In this document: positions 24,075 to 32,726 of the stretch, piece by piece
Numbering within the stretch: position 1 is the stretch's first letter
Layout of the letters: the number at the start of each line of letters is the position of its first letter
Source of the DNA: CAG-826 sp964583155
Lineage (GTDB): Bacteria; Bacillota_I; Bacilli_A; RFN20; CAG-826
Assembly: GCA_964583155.1 (NCBI GenBank)
Contig: CAZOUY010000001.1
Coordinates: forward strand, 1 to 64,000
Length of the DNA: 64,000 nt
Reading direction: 5' to 3'
Made by a program: the position numbers and the translations under genes
The notes under the pieces: generated by a model
Told to the model about the DNA's origin: nothing
The model's input: the letters and a program-made list of their open reading frames with translations, nothing else
Database searches by the model: none

Positions 24075-25037
24075 GTGCATAGTATTATCGAAATAGCTAA
24101 AAAAGCCAAGGTTTCTAAATCGACGGTCTCACGCGTGATCAATAATAGTGGTTATGTATCCAAGGAAGTGCGTGAACGCGTTTTGAGGGCTATCACGGAG
24201 AGTAATTATTCTCCTAACCATATGGCTCGCTCCTTAAAATTAAATCGCTCTAATATTATTGCACTTTTTGTTCCTACCCTTTCTCATCCCTTTTTCTCGA
24301 AGATTGCCGATGCGATTGAAGAGGAATTATATAAAAAAGATATGCGACTAATTGTGGTTAGCTCGCAGGGTAATAAGGAGAAAGAATTAAAATTACTTGA
24401 TATGATCAATCAAAATCAAGTGGATGGCATTATTTTTATTACGCACCATGTCTATGATGAAATTGATCAGCGCTTGCCGCTAGTGACAATTGATCGTCAT
24501 TTAGGAGACAATATTCCGTGTATTACCACCAATAACTACGAAGCAACCGCGAACGCTATCGAATATTTGTTTGATAAAGGCGCCAAAAAGGTTGGCTTTA
24601 TAGCCGGCAAGCCCAAAGTCGAATCAGAAGTTGAAAAAAGGCTATTAGCCTATCTTGATGTCATGAAAAAACATGGGCAGGAGCCCATCTATTTATATGA
24701 GGACTTTAATCATGGCGAAGAGATTATCTATGCCCAACGCTTTCTTGATCAGCATCCGGAGGTTGATGCGATATTTGCTTCGGGAGATATTATGGCGAAT
24801 TCCATTTATCAATTGGCAATCGCTAAGGGAGTAAAGATTCCCGCGGAATTAAAGATCATTGCCTATGATGGAATGATCGATGATTTGGTTCTTCATCCCG
24901 TTTTCACAAAATGTCAGCAGGATATAATGGCAATTGGAAAAGCGGCGGTGGAGCAATTATTACGAAAAATAAAAGGTGCAGAATACGAAAAAATGGTGGT
25001 AATTCCTATTAAATTTATTAAAGGTGAGACCGCCTAA
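24075..25037 (+). CDS. LacI-family transcriptional regulator of the fructan locus
   Basis: A 320-residue repressor-type protein. The N-terminal HTH reads IIEIAKKAKVSKSTVSRVIN with the hinge helix near SPNHMARSLK, then a periplasmic-binding-like sensor domain (IALFVPTLSHPFFSKIADAI, VDGIIFITHH, IAYDG). It starts with GTG behind GGGGGT. It lies 60 bases after the surface-protein gene and before fructokinase. The likely target is the palindrome at 10861-10878; the inducer would be a fructose-containing sugar. Confidence 0.9.
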   Translation: MHSIIEIAKKAKVSKSTVSRVINNSGYVSKEVRERVLRAITESNYSPNHMARSLKLNRSNIIALFVPTLSHPFFSKIADAIEEELYKKDMRLIVVSSQGNKEKELKLLDMINQNQVDGIIFITHHVYDEIDQRLPLVTIDRHLGDNIPCITTNNYEATANAIEYLFDKGAKKVGFIAGKPKVESEVEKRLLAYLDVMKKHGQEPIYLYEDFNHGEEIIYAQRFLDQHPEVDAIFASGDIMANSIYQLAIAKGVKIPAELKIIAYDGMIDDLVLHPVFTKCQQDIMAIGKAAVEQLLRKIKGAEYEKMVVIPIKFIKGETA

Positions 25038-25049
25038 GGAGGTGTGCTT

Positions 25050-25994
25050 ATGATTTTATCGATCGGTGAAATTCTTGTCGATATGATTGGATTTGAAAAA
25101 AATGGAGTTGTTTCTTATAACGCTTATGCGGGTGGCGCTCCTTATAATGTCGCCTGTGGAATAGCGCGCTTAAATGGTGATGTTTCCTTCCTTGGAAAGG
25201 TCGGTAACGATTTACAGGGTTCATTTTTATATAATCATAGTCAGAAACAGCATTTTATCAATAATTACCTCATGAAGGATGATAAGCATAACACAACGAT
25301 TGCCTTTGTTCGAATTGATGAAAATGGTGAGCGTGATTTTTCTTTCCATCGTATTGGAACCGCCGATTATCAATTCCAAGAAAATGATGTTGACCTACCT
25401 TTTTTGAAGCCATTTCATATCATTCATGTCGGCTCCTTGATGATCAATGAACCGAAGGGGATGAGATTTGCCAAAAGAGTTTTTCACCTTTCCAAAGAAT
25501 CTCAAAAGATTATTAGCTTTGATGTCAACTTTCGGAGCGATATTTTTAAAAATCGTAAAGAGGCTATCGGAAAATACCAGTATTTTATCCGCCATGCGGA
25601 TATCGTTAAATATTCAAAAGAGGAGCTTTTGATGTTTGCAAATGTCGATGATCTTAAGCAAGCTCTTCAGATTATGGCCCATAAGCATCAATTGATCTGC
25701 GTGACTTTAGGTTCGGAGGGAAGTGCCTACTATCTTGATGGCCTTTTTGGAATCGTTCCTAGTATTAGCCTGCAGCCCAAGGATACCACCGGCGCAGGAG
25801 ACGCTTTCTTAGCGGGTCTTTTAAGTCGTTTAGACACCCTTCGTTTAGAAGAATTAGATGCCCAAAAGCTCGATGAAATATTCTATTTTGCTAATATATG
25901 CGGAGCGTTGACCACCTTGAATTATGGTGCTATCGATGCGTTTCCGAATCCAGAGAGAGTACTTGAGGTAGTTCGTCATGGCCTTCAAGGATAA
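25050..25994 (+). CDS. PfkB-family fructokinase
   Basis: A 314-residue sugar kinase that would phosphorylate fructose released by the cytoplasmic GH32 enzyme. It has the N-terminal GGAPYNVACGIARLNG signature, and TTGAGDAFLAGLL with the catalytic Asp near the C-terminus. AAGGAGG lies 6 bases before ATG 25050; the in-frame GTG at 25044 touches that site and is rejected. The gene follows the regulator by 12 bases and overlaps the next gene by 17. Confidence 0.9.
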   Translation: MILSIGEILVDMIGFEKNGVVSYNAYAGGAPYNVACGIARLNGDVSFLGKVGNDLQGSFLYNHSQKQHFINNYLMKDDKHNTTIAFVRIDENGERDFSFHRIGTADYQFQENDVDLPFLKPFHIIHVGSLMINEPKGMRFAKRVFHLSKESQKIISFDVNFRSDIFKNRKEAIGKYQYFIRHADIVKYSKEELLMFANVDDLKQALQIMAHKHQLICVTLGSEGSAYYLDGLFGIVPSISLQPKDTTGAGDAFLAGLLSRLDTLRLEELDAQKLDEIFYFANICGALTTLNYGAIDAFPNPERVLEVVRHGLQG

Positions 25995-26871
25995 AGTCAA
26001 AAAGTATATTGTCGGTAACGAAAATAAAGAGCCCTTTCACGAGAGTAACTTACCGGCGACTCGAACAAAGCAGTTTTTTGATATCTTGAAAAATCGTTTG
26101 GGCGCTATAGTCGGAATCAGCCTATTGGTATTTGCTTTCTCATTATTGGCAATCGTTTGGTTTATTGCTTGGCGGGCTTTTATTATTAGTCCACCCGCGG
26201 ACATCGCAAATGATCCTGTCCTTTTGGCTAATCGGGCATTTTATTTGAATTTGATTCTTTATCTCGTCTTGCTTCCGTTAATTATGCTTTCATACGTAGG
26301 ATTAGGGGGAGCGTTTCAGGTTTTGAAAAAGCTATGTTGGAATGAAGGAATTTTCTTTTTTCACGATTTTGCCAAAGGTATAAGGGAAAGCTATAAGGTT
26401 TCTTTATTAGCGGGCTTTCTGGTAGGGTTTGTCCTATTGGGAACGATGAGCAATTATTATTTTTATCAGGTGATTAGCTTACCGTTTATTATGCAGGTAG
26501 CGTTTATGACGATCCTGACGCTCATTTTAGTTATCACCATCATGGCATCGCTTTTCATGGTGATGCAAGCACAGATATTCCGTAATAAGATAAGCGGATA
26601 TCTGAAAAATGGCTACCTATTTGCAGCAGTCTTGTTTCCTAAAAACTTGGTTTTCTTCATTTTAGGAATCATCCCATTAATTGTTTTTTTCTTTATTAGA
26701 TTGATTTTTTTACAACTCGTTTATTTATTTGTGTTAGCAATTATCGGATTTGGAATCTTTACATTGATTTGGAGCCTTTATTCGATCTATGTATTTGATA
26801 AATACATTAATCAAAATTATGAAAAAGAATTGGTCGATAAAGGGCTATATCATCATCAGAAAGGAGAATGA
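25978..26871 (+). CDS. Polytopic membrane protein, YesL/DUF624-like
   Basis: A 297-residue protein with about six membrane segments (near 40-62, 87-108, 135-157, 165-190, 210-235 and 240-265). The loop FFHDFAKGIRESYKVSLLAG resembles YesL/DUF624 proteins, which often accompany ABC sugar importers and whose role is unclear. GAGGTAG is 7 bases upstream, inside the fructokinase gene. It overlaps the ATPase gene by 4 bases before that gene's likely start is considered. Assignment to the family is by pattern only. Confidence 0.6.
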   Translation: MAFKDKVKKYIVGNENKEPFHESNLPATRTKQFFDILKNRLGAIVGISLLVFAFSLLAIVWFIAWRAFIISPPADIANDPVLLANRAFYLNLILYLVLLPLIMLSYVGLGGAFQVLKKLCWNEGIFFFHDFAKGIRESYKVSLLAGFLVGFVLLGTMSNYYFYQVISLPFIMQVAFMTILTLILVITIMASLFMVMQAQIFRNKISGYLKNGYLFAAVLFPKNLVFFILGIIPLIVFFFIRLIFLQLVYLFVLAIIGFGIFTLIWSLYSIYVFDKYINQNYEKELVDKGLYHHQKGE

Positions 26872-26876
26872 AAAAT

Positions 26877-28775
26877 ATGGCAAATGTTAAATTAGTCAAC
26901 GTATACAAGGTTTATGATGGAGGGGTGAAAGCGGTCAGTAATTTCAATTTGGATATTGAAGATAATGAATTCGTTGTCTTTGTCGGACCCTCAGGATGCG
27001 GAAAATCGACAACTCTTCGTATGATTGCGGGCTTAGAGGATATTACCTCCGGCGATTTATATATCGATAATCGGCTTGTGAACGATCTTGAACCAAAGGA
27101 TCGCGATATTGCCATGGTTTTCCAAAATTATGCGCTTTACCCGCATATGACGGTCTATGATAATATGGCCTTTGGTCTTCGCCAAATTCATATGGATAAA
27201 GAAGAAATCGATCGAAGGGTCAATGAAGCCGCGGAGATTTTAGGAATTTCTGCATTGTTATCTCGAAAACCGAAGGCCCTTTCCGGAGGCCAAAGACAAC
27301 GGGTGGCCTTAGGTCGTGCGATTGTTCGTGAGCCTAAAGTATTTTTATTGGATGAGCCTCTTTCTAATCTTGACGCCAAATTACGTGTCCAGATGCGCTC
27401 AGAAATCATCAAAATTCATGAAAGAGCGCAAACGACATTTATTTATGTGACACATGATCAAACCGAAGCGATGACGATGGGAACGAAGATCGTGGTGATG
27501 AAGGAAGGCGTAATTCAACAAGTCGATTCACCAAAAAATCTGTATGATGCCCCTAGTAATGTTTTTGTGGCAACCTTTCTCGGATCTCCTCAAATGAACC
27601 TCTTTCCGGTTTTGTTATCGGAATACAATGGTGAATTATATGCGACCTTAATCGAAAATAGTGAAGTATCCTTTCCTTTAGGGGAATATCTAAATCGTCA
27701 GCTCATTAATCGCGATTATCTTGGAAAAGAAGTGATTTTGGGAATTCGTCCGGAAGATATTTCGGTCTGTCGCCCCGAAGAAAGCAATTTTGGAAAAGCG
27801 GAAATCACTTTTCAGGAAATGCTTGGCAGCGAATCGATTCTTTATACAAAGATCGATGGACATGCGAGCGATGTTTTGGCTTCTATCCGTGAGAAGGCCA
27901 TAGTTGAAAAAGGCGAAACGATCTATCTTCATATCAATGAGCGGCGTGTTCATTTATTTGACAAAGAAACCCAAAAACGCATCATTGGTTTACCGGAAGA
28001 AAACCAATTTGATGGTGAAATTTCCTTCCAAAATGATGGTTACCATCTCCTGATTGGTGAGCACGATGTGGCCTTTGACGAAAATGAATTGGTCTGTATT
28101 CATCCATATCACCGCCATGATGGCCATGTTGTAATTGGCATTTCGCCTTTAAAGGTTTCGTTAGAGGATTTTGAGGGTGCGATTCATTTAGATGGTGAAG
28201 TCCGTTTTATTGTCGAAAGCGGAAATTCTAAAATTCTTTATTTACATGGTGTTGTGAAGGATAAAACGTTTATTATTCGTACTCCGCTTCAAAGCCATGT
28301 GGAAATAGGCGATAAGATCGATGTGTACTTAAATCCGAAGGATGTTATTTTACGTGATAAGGAAACCCACGATTTGATTAAAACGCGATATCCTTTCTTC
28401 GATAATTGCACGACCGCAAAAGTGACGATTAATGCCAAAGGAAGTGTCAAAGTGTTGATAGGCAAGACAACCTTACAATATGAATCGGGCGACTTACCAA
28501 TTACGGAAAGTGGCGTTTATCGTCTTTCGATCGATAATGATGGATTCAATACGGATAGCGATTGCCTGAAATTGCATAAGAAAAGTATTTATAAAGTACG
28601 TCCCATCAATGAAGAATATTTAGGAAGCAACAAAAAGGTCATCTATGTGAAGGATTCTAATTTTCAAGGCTATCTTTCGATGATCGTCGATAGTGATTTT
28701 TCCATTTTCCAAAAGAAGAAAGCCAAAGTATATATTGATCCTCATAAAATCCGGGTTATTGAAAGAATTTCTTAA
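26877..28775 (+). CDS. ABC sugar-importer ATPase (MsmK/UgpC type) with long C-terminal extension
   Basis: The first 370 residues are a MalK/MsmK-type ATPase: GPSGCGKST Walker A, LSGGQRQRVALGRAIV signature, VFLLDEPLSNLD Walker B, THDQTEAM switch, and a TOBE domain containing LGIRPEDISV. It should drive the two permeases of this locus. The usual length is about 370, but this protein has 632 residues. The extra 260 residues contain TOBE-like repeats (VVIGISPLKVSLEDF, VYLNPKDVILRD). Start 26877 lies 10 bases from AAAGGAG; ATG 26868 is too close. Confidence 0.9.
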   Translation: MANVKLVNVYKVYDGGVKAVSNFNLDIEDNEFVVFVGPSGCGKSTTLRMIAGLEDITSGDLYIDNRLVNDLEPKDRDIAMVFQNYALYPHMTVYDNMAFGLRQIHMDKEEIDRRVNEAAEILGISALLSRKPKALSGGQRQRVALGRAIVREPKVFLLDEPLSNLDAKLRVQMRSEIIKIHERAQTTFIYVTHDQTEAMTMGTKIVVMKEGVIQQVDSPKNLYDAPSNVFVATFLGSPQMNLFPVLLSEYNGELYATLIENSEVSFPLGEYLNRQLINRDYLGKEVILGIRPEDISVCRPEESNFGKAEITFQEMLGSESILYTKIDGHASDVLASIREKAIVEKGETIYLHINERRVHLFDKETQKRIIGLPEENQFDGEISFQNDGYHLLIGEHDVAFDENELVCIHPYHRHDGHVVIGISPLKVSLEDFEGAIHLDGEVRFIVESGNSKILYLHGVVKDKTFIIRTPLQSHVEIGDKIDVYLNPKDVILRDKETHDLIKTRYPFFDNCTTAKVTINAKGSVKVLIGKTTLQYESGDLPITESGVYRLSIDNDGFNTDSDCLKLHKKSIYKVRPINEEYLGSNKKVIYVKDSNFQGYLSMIVDSDFSIFQKKKAKVYIDPHKIRVIERIS

Positions 28776-28792
28776 TGAAGAAGGCTTTTGAT

Positions 28793-28823
28793 GAAGCATC
28801 GTTTAAAGGCGATGCTTCTTTTT
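28793..28823 (+). terminator. Terminator of the fructan operon
   Basis: Stem GAAGCATCG (28793-28801) with CGATGCTTC (28810-28818) and five T, 18 bases after the ATPase stop. Confidence 0.85.
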
Positions 28824-28825
28824 AT

Positions 28826-28984
28826 TCATCCTTGATAACCTAAGATGTCTAGGCTTGATTTCATTAGCACATATTGAGTAAAAGACGCAATTTCTGCCCG
28901 ATACAAAATCAATTTATTGGTGATTACCATCATGACATTCATCAAAGTAGAGTGTTCCTTATGGGCGTTAATAAGCATATTCAT
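28826..28984 (-). pseudogene. Short unknown ORF or gene fragment
   Basis: A 52-residue minus-strand reading (MNMLINAHKEHSTLMNV to SSLDILGYQG) in the 360-base gap between the fructan and opp operons. It has no ribosome site or promoter that I can see. Its residue pattern looks protein-like (ITNKLILYRAEIASFTQYVL), so it may be the tail of a lost gene. The rest of the gap holds only the two operon signals. Confidence 0.25.
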
Positions 28985-29050
28985 AATATAGTGCGAATAA
29001 GGCTTTTATAAGGCCTGAAAGCATTTTCTTCTAGTATGAAAAAAATTTCG

Positions 29051-29079
29051 TTGACTTGATATGAGGTTTAGAGTAATAT
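29051..29079 (+). promoter_or_regulatory. Promoter of the opp operon
   Basis: TTGACT (29051-29056), 17-base spacer, TAATAT (29074-29079). An AT-rich inverted stretch (atatcataaaattatgatatat) follows and AAAGGAGG precedes oppA. Confidence 0.65.
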
Positions 29080-29137
29080 AAAAATATCATAAAATTATGA
29101 TATATATTTATTAAAATGGAAAAAAGGAGGAAATTTT

Positions 29138-31582
29138 ATGAAGAAGACCAATATAGTGGGACTTGCATTATTATCCTCGGTTATGCTGCTTAGTTCTTGT
29201 GGAAGCGAAAAAGAAGTTAACTATCAGTATAATACGTATATGAGTGGGTCCCCATCTACTTGGAACGTTCATACTTGGCAAACAAATGATGATGCCGTGA
29301 TCATTGCGTATACGGAATCAGGATTGTATGACTTTGTACTTGATCGTGACGAAAGTGGAAAAGCCACTGGCTATAAGATTGTTTCGGAAATGGCGGATGG
29401 TGAGCCAATTGACACCGCGCTCGATAATGATCCAAATAACGATTTAACTGATGAGGAAGTGGATAATTATGCCATGGACTACAACGCAGGTGATTCTGGT
29501 GTTAAATGGATTATTAATTTAAATAAAGATGCGTGTTGGGAAGATGGTACACCAATTAACGCAGACACATATATTTATTCTATGCAAAAATTGCTCGATC
29601 CTGCGATGCAGAATTATCGTGCTTCGAGTTTCTATGTTGACACCTTGCAAGTTGCCAATGCCGAGAATTACTTTAAATCCAATCGGAAAACCTTTGAGCA
29701 ATATTCCAAATATTGTGATGAGCCAGGCTATCAAGATGCTGATCACTATTATAGCTTCAGTGAGCCTAACGAAATGGTAAAAACAGTAACCACCGAATAT
29801 ACGACATTGGTGGAATTCTTGGATGATCGGATGATTCCTGCTTTCGAAAAGGATCCAAACATGTTCAACGCCTTCCAAGGATTAGTGACCTTCAATATGA
29901 TTGAAAAAACCGATGGTGATGGCAATCGCTATAATGGTATCGAATCGATTACCTTAAGCGAAAATCAAAAGGGCTATAAATCGGTTTTGGCTAATCGTAA
30001 CGCCAATGCTGCTTTAACCTATTTAGCTTATATGTTTGGCGCTTCCACCACATCAGAAATTGCGGCGATGACCGATAACTTAACCTATATCCGTTATCAA
30101 TGGCCAGCTATGGATTGGAGCCATGTCGGATTGGTTAAATCAGGCGAATATCAATTAACCTTCTATTTAGCTGAAGAAATTGAATTATTCTATATGAAAT
30201 ATAATCTCGCCGGTAACTGGTTGGTTTATGAGCCTTACTATGAAGCCGGTATGACCCAAAACGGTGATTTAAAGATTACAAACTATGCGACCAAGCAAAG
30301 CAATTACATGTCCTATGGACCATATAAGTTAACTCATTTCCAAGTTGGAAAATCGATTATTCTTGAAAGAAATGAGAATTGGTATGGTTATAAAGATGGA
30401 AAGCACGTTGGAGAGTATCAAACATCACGTATTAAATTCTCAATTATCAGTGAACATTCCGTCGCCTTGCAAAAATTCTTAAAGGGCGAATTGGATGATA
30501 TCGGTTTGACCCCTGATGATATGAAAAAGTACGGTCGTTCGGAAAGATTATATAAAACGCAAACGACCTATTCCCAAAAATTAACATTTAATACTGACTG
30601 GAATAAATTAAGTGCTCGTCAAACAGCGGGTAAAAACAAAACTATTTTGTCAAATCACAATTTCCGCGAAGCATTCTCATATGCGATGGATCGTAGCCAG
30701 TTTGCATCCGAATATACCTCTGGACACGTTCCTTCCACTGTTTTATTAAATAATCAATATATTTCTGATTACAATACTAATGAAGTTTATCGTGAAACCG
30801 CTCAAGGACAAAGCGTATCGAAGGATATCTATGGCGATATCCAAAATGGCTTCTCAGTGAGCAAGGCTAAAGAATTATTCACCAAAGCCTATAACGAAGA
30901 AGTGAATAGTGCACAAACCGGTCATTTAGAAGCAACCGATCGTGTGGAGATTCAGATTCTACTTTACAATACCGATTCTGAGGCCTCCCAAGCCCAAATT
31001 CTCTTTATCCGTAATATGCTAAAGGCATCAACAGAAGGCACACCTCTTGAAGGAAAAATCGATGTTGTAACGAGAAAGGATGAAGATTACTACAATACCG
31101 CTTATGGTGGCGACTTTGATTGTATTTGGTCGATTTGGGGCGGTATGACCATGGATCCCTTTGGCTTCATGCAAGTTTATACTTCTGAAAGCATTAAATG
31201 TGAGTACGGATTCCATCCTGAAAATGAACCATTAACCTTAAGCAAGGATATATTAGGTGAAAATGCTGAATCGGATGTTACCATGACTTATGATCAATGG
31301 CGGCAGGCGATTGCTACTGGTGGTATCTATGCGAAGGGTGATCATGATGTTCGTTTGAACATTTTAGCGGCTCTTGAAAAAGCAATCATTCTACGCTACG
31401 AAACCATTTGCTTTACTTCCCGAGCTGAAGCTGAACTTCTTTCTTACAAAGTCAATTTCGGCTGTGAAGATGATTTGCCATTGGTTGGCCGTGGTGGTAT
31501 TAGGGAAATGACCTATAACTATAACGCGGAAGAATGGGCCAAAATCAGAGGAAAACTCGATTATACTGTTTCTGGTATTTAA
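29138..31582 (+). CDS. oppA: Oligopeptide-binding lipoprotein OppA
   Basis: An 814-residue family 5 solute-binding lipoprotein (LSSC, Cys21), longer than the usual 520-600. Family features include INKDACWEDGTPINADTYIYS-type text (seen as CWEDGTPINADTYIYSM), YGPYKLTHFQVGKSIILERN and REAFSYAMDRSQF. It captures peptides for the permease encoded downstream. Extra length is spread through the N-terminal half (an acidic stretch near residues 85-115 and a segment around 185-330). It is followed by a hairpin that probably lowers transcription into oppB, so the receptor is made in excess. Confidence 0.92.
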   Translation: MKKTNIVGLALLSSVMLLSSCGSEKEVNYQYNTYMSGSPSTWNVHTWQTNDDAVIIAYTESGLYDFVLDRDESGKATGYKIVSEMADGEPIDTALDNDPNNDLTDEEVDNYAMDYNAGDSGVKWIINLNKDACWEDGTPINADTYIYSMQKLLDPAMQNYRASSFYVDTLQVANAENYFKSNRKTFEQYSKYCDEPGYQDADHYYSFSEPNEMVKTVTTEYTTLVEFLDDRMIPAFEKDPNMFNAFQGLVTFNMIEKTDGDGNRYNGIESITLSENQKGYKSVLANRNANAALTYLAYMFGASTTSEIAAMTDNLTYIRYQWPAMDWSHVGLVKSGEYQLTFYLAEEIELFYMKYNLAGNWLVYEPYYEAGMTQNGDLKITNYATKQSNYMSYGPYKLTHFQVGKSIILERNENWYGYKDGKHVGEYQTSRIKFSIISEHSVALQKFLKGELDDIGLTPDDMKKYGRSERLYKTQTTYSQKLTFNTDWNKLSARQTAGKNKTILSNHNFREAFSYAMDRSQFASEYTSGHVPSTVLLNNQYISDYNTNEVYRETAQGQSVSKDIYGDIQNGFSVSKAKELFTKAYNEEVNSAQTGHLEATDRVEIQILLYNTDSEASQAQILFIRNMLKASTEGTPLEGKIDVVTRKDEDYYNTAYGGDFDCIWSIWGGMTMDPFGFMQVYTSESIKCEYGFHPENEPLTLSKDILGENAESDVTMTYDQWRQAIATGGIYAKGDHDVRLNILAALEKAIILRYETICFTSRAEAELLSYKVNFGCEDDLPLVGRGGIREMTYNYNAEEWAKIRGKLDYTVSGI

Positions 31583-31596
31583 TTAAATCATGATAT

Positions 31597-31656
31597 ACAC
31601 GTTAGGGGTGGCTTCTATTCATTTTGAATAGAGCCCCCTTATCGTGTCTTATTTTT
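31597..31656 (+). terminator. Long hairpin between oppA and oppB, probable partial terminator
   Basis: A long imperfect stem from ACACG (31597-31601) to CGTGT (31643-31647), with an inner perfect TCTATTC/GAATAGA, followed by a T-rich run. Placed between a binding-protein gene and its permeases, it likely acts as an attenuator or mRNA stabiliser. Confidence 0.65.
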
Positions 31657-31693
31657 ATACGCGCACACGCGCATATACGTATGTACGCATATA
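31656..31693. repeat. 38-bp alternating pyrimidine-purine tract (Z-DNA-prone)
   Basis: Every step from 31656 to 31693 alternates pyrimidine and purine, with CG- and CA-rich segments (cgcgcacacgcgcatata). Such tracts can adopt Z-DNA under negative supercoiling. It lies between the oppA hairpin and oppB. Confidence 0.7.
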
Positions 31694-31766
31694 AAATAAG
31701 CTAATCAATGAAAATGGTTATCTAGAGAAGCAATTCAATAACAATAGTTAGGAGTGATTTTATTCT

Positions 31767-32726
31767 ATGCTAAAGTACATCTTAAAAAGAATAGGATTAA
31801 TGATACTGACATTTTTTATCATTATGACTATGTGCTTTGTTCTAGTGAGACTATTGCCAGCAAGTGTCGCACGGAGCCCTGGTCAAGATGCCGCGATTGA
31901 TGAGCAAATTCGCGAGCTCTTAGGACTCAACAAACCATTGCTAGAGCAATATTGGATTTTTTTGAAGGGATTATTTACGAAATTTGATTGGGGAATGTCA
32001 GTGCAGATTTCGCGAGGCAATCCCGTTACTGAAGTGGTTCTTGAAAAATTGCCACCCACAATGATCGTTAACGTTTATACCATCATTTTCTCTATTCCCT
32101 TAGGAATTATTTTTGGTGTTTATTCGGCTTTGAAAAAGAATAAATGGCAAGATCATTTAATTGGTATTCTCGTTATGGTATTCGTTTCGGTTCCAAGCTA
32201 TGTTTACGCCTTCATCGTACAATATTTATTGGGATTTAAATGGGATTTATTCCCCGCAATGGTTAAAGAAGGAACCGATTTCTTTTCCGGGGCGATGTTT
32301 GTTTCAATGATACTTCCGATTTTGTCATTATCATTTGGAACTATCGCGGGCTTTACCCGATATATTCGTGATGAATTGTCGGAGGTCTTGACCAGTGAAT
32401 TTATGCTTCTGGCTCGCACCAAAGGATTAACGAGAAGACAAGCGACCTATCGTCATGCCTTCCGCAATGCTTTAGTACCTATTCTCCCCATGTTCATCGG
32501 TGAGTTCATTGGTATTTTAGGAGGCTCGATGGTTATCGAAAGTATCTTTGGCATTCCTGGTATTGCTGGCGTTTACTTACAATCAATTCAGATTGGAAAA
32601 GTTGACTATAACGTCTTCCTATTTATTTCGATGTTCTATGTCGCTATCGGTCTTTTAGCGGGAATTTTTGTTGATATAAGCTACGGATTTGTTGATCCGC
32701 GTATTCGGATGGGAGGTAAAAAATAA
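31767..32726 (+). CDS. oppB: Oligopeptide ABC permease OppB
   Basis: A 319-residue permease with six membrane segments and the OppB/DppB start (MLKYILKRIGLMILTFFII is close to the family pattern). The ATPase-contact loop is LLARTKGLTRRQATYRHAF, followed by RNALVPILP. Length is normal. AGGAGTGA lies about 8 bases upstream. Its stop codon overlaps the oppC start by one base (TAATG). Confidence 0.95.
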   Translation: MLKYILKRIGLMILTFFIIMTMCFVLVRLLPASVARSPGQDAAIDEQIRELLGLNKPLLEQYWIFLKGLFTKFDWGMSVQISRGNPVTEVVLEKLPPTMIVNVYTIIFSIPLGIIFGVYSALKKNKWQDHLIGILVMVFVSVPSYVYAFIVQYLLGFKWDLFPAMVKEGTDFFSGAMFVSMILPILSLSFGTIAGFTRYIRDELSEVLTSEFMLLARTKGLTRRQATYRHAFRNALVPILPMFIGEFIGILGGSMVIESIFGIPGIAGVYLQSIQIGKVDYNVFLFISMFYVAIGLLAGIFVDISYGFVDPRIRMGGKK

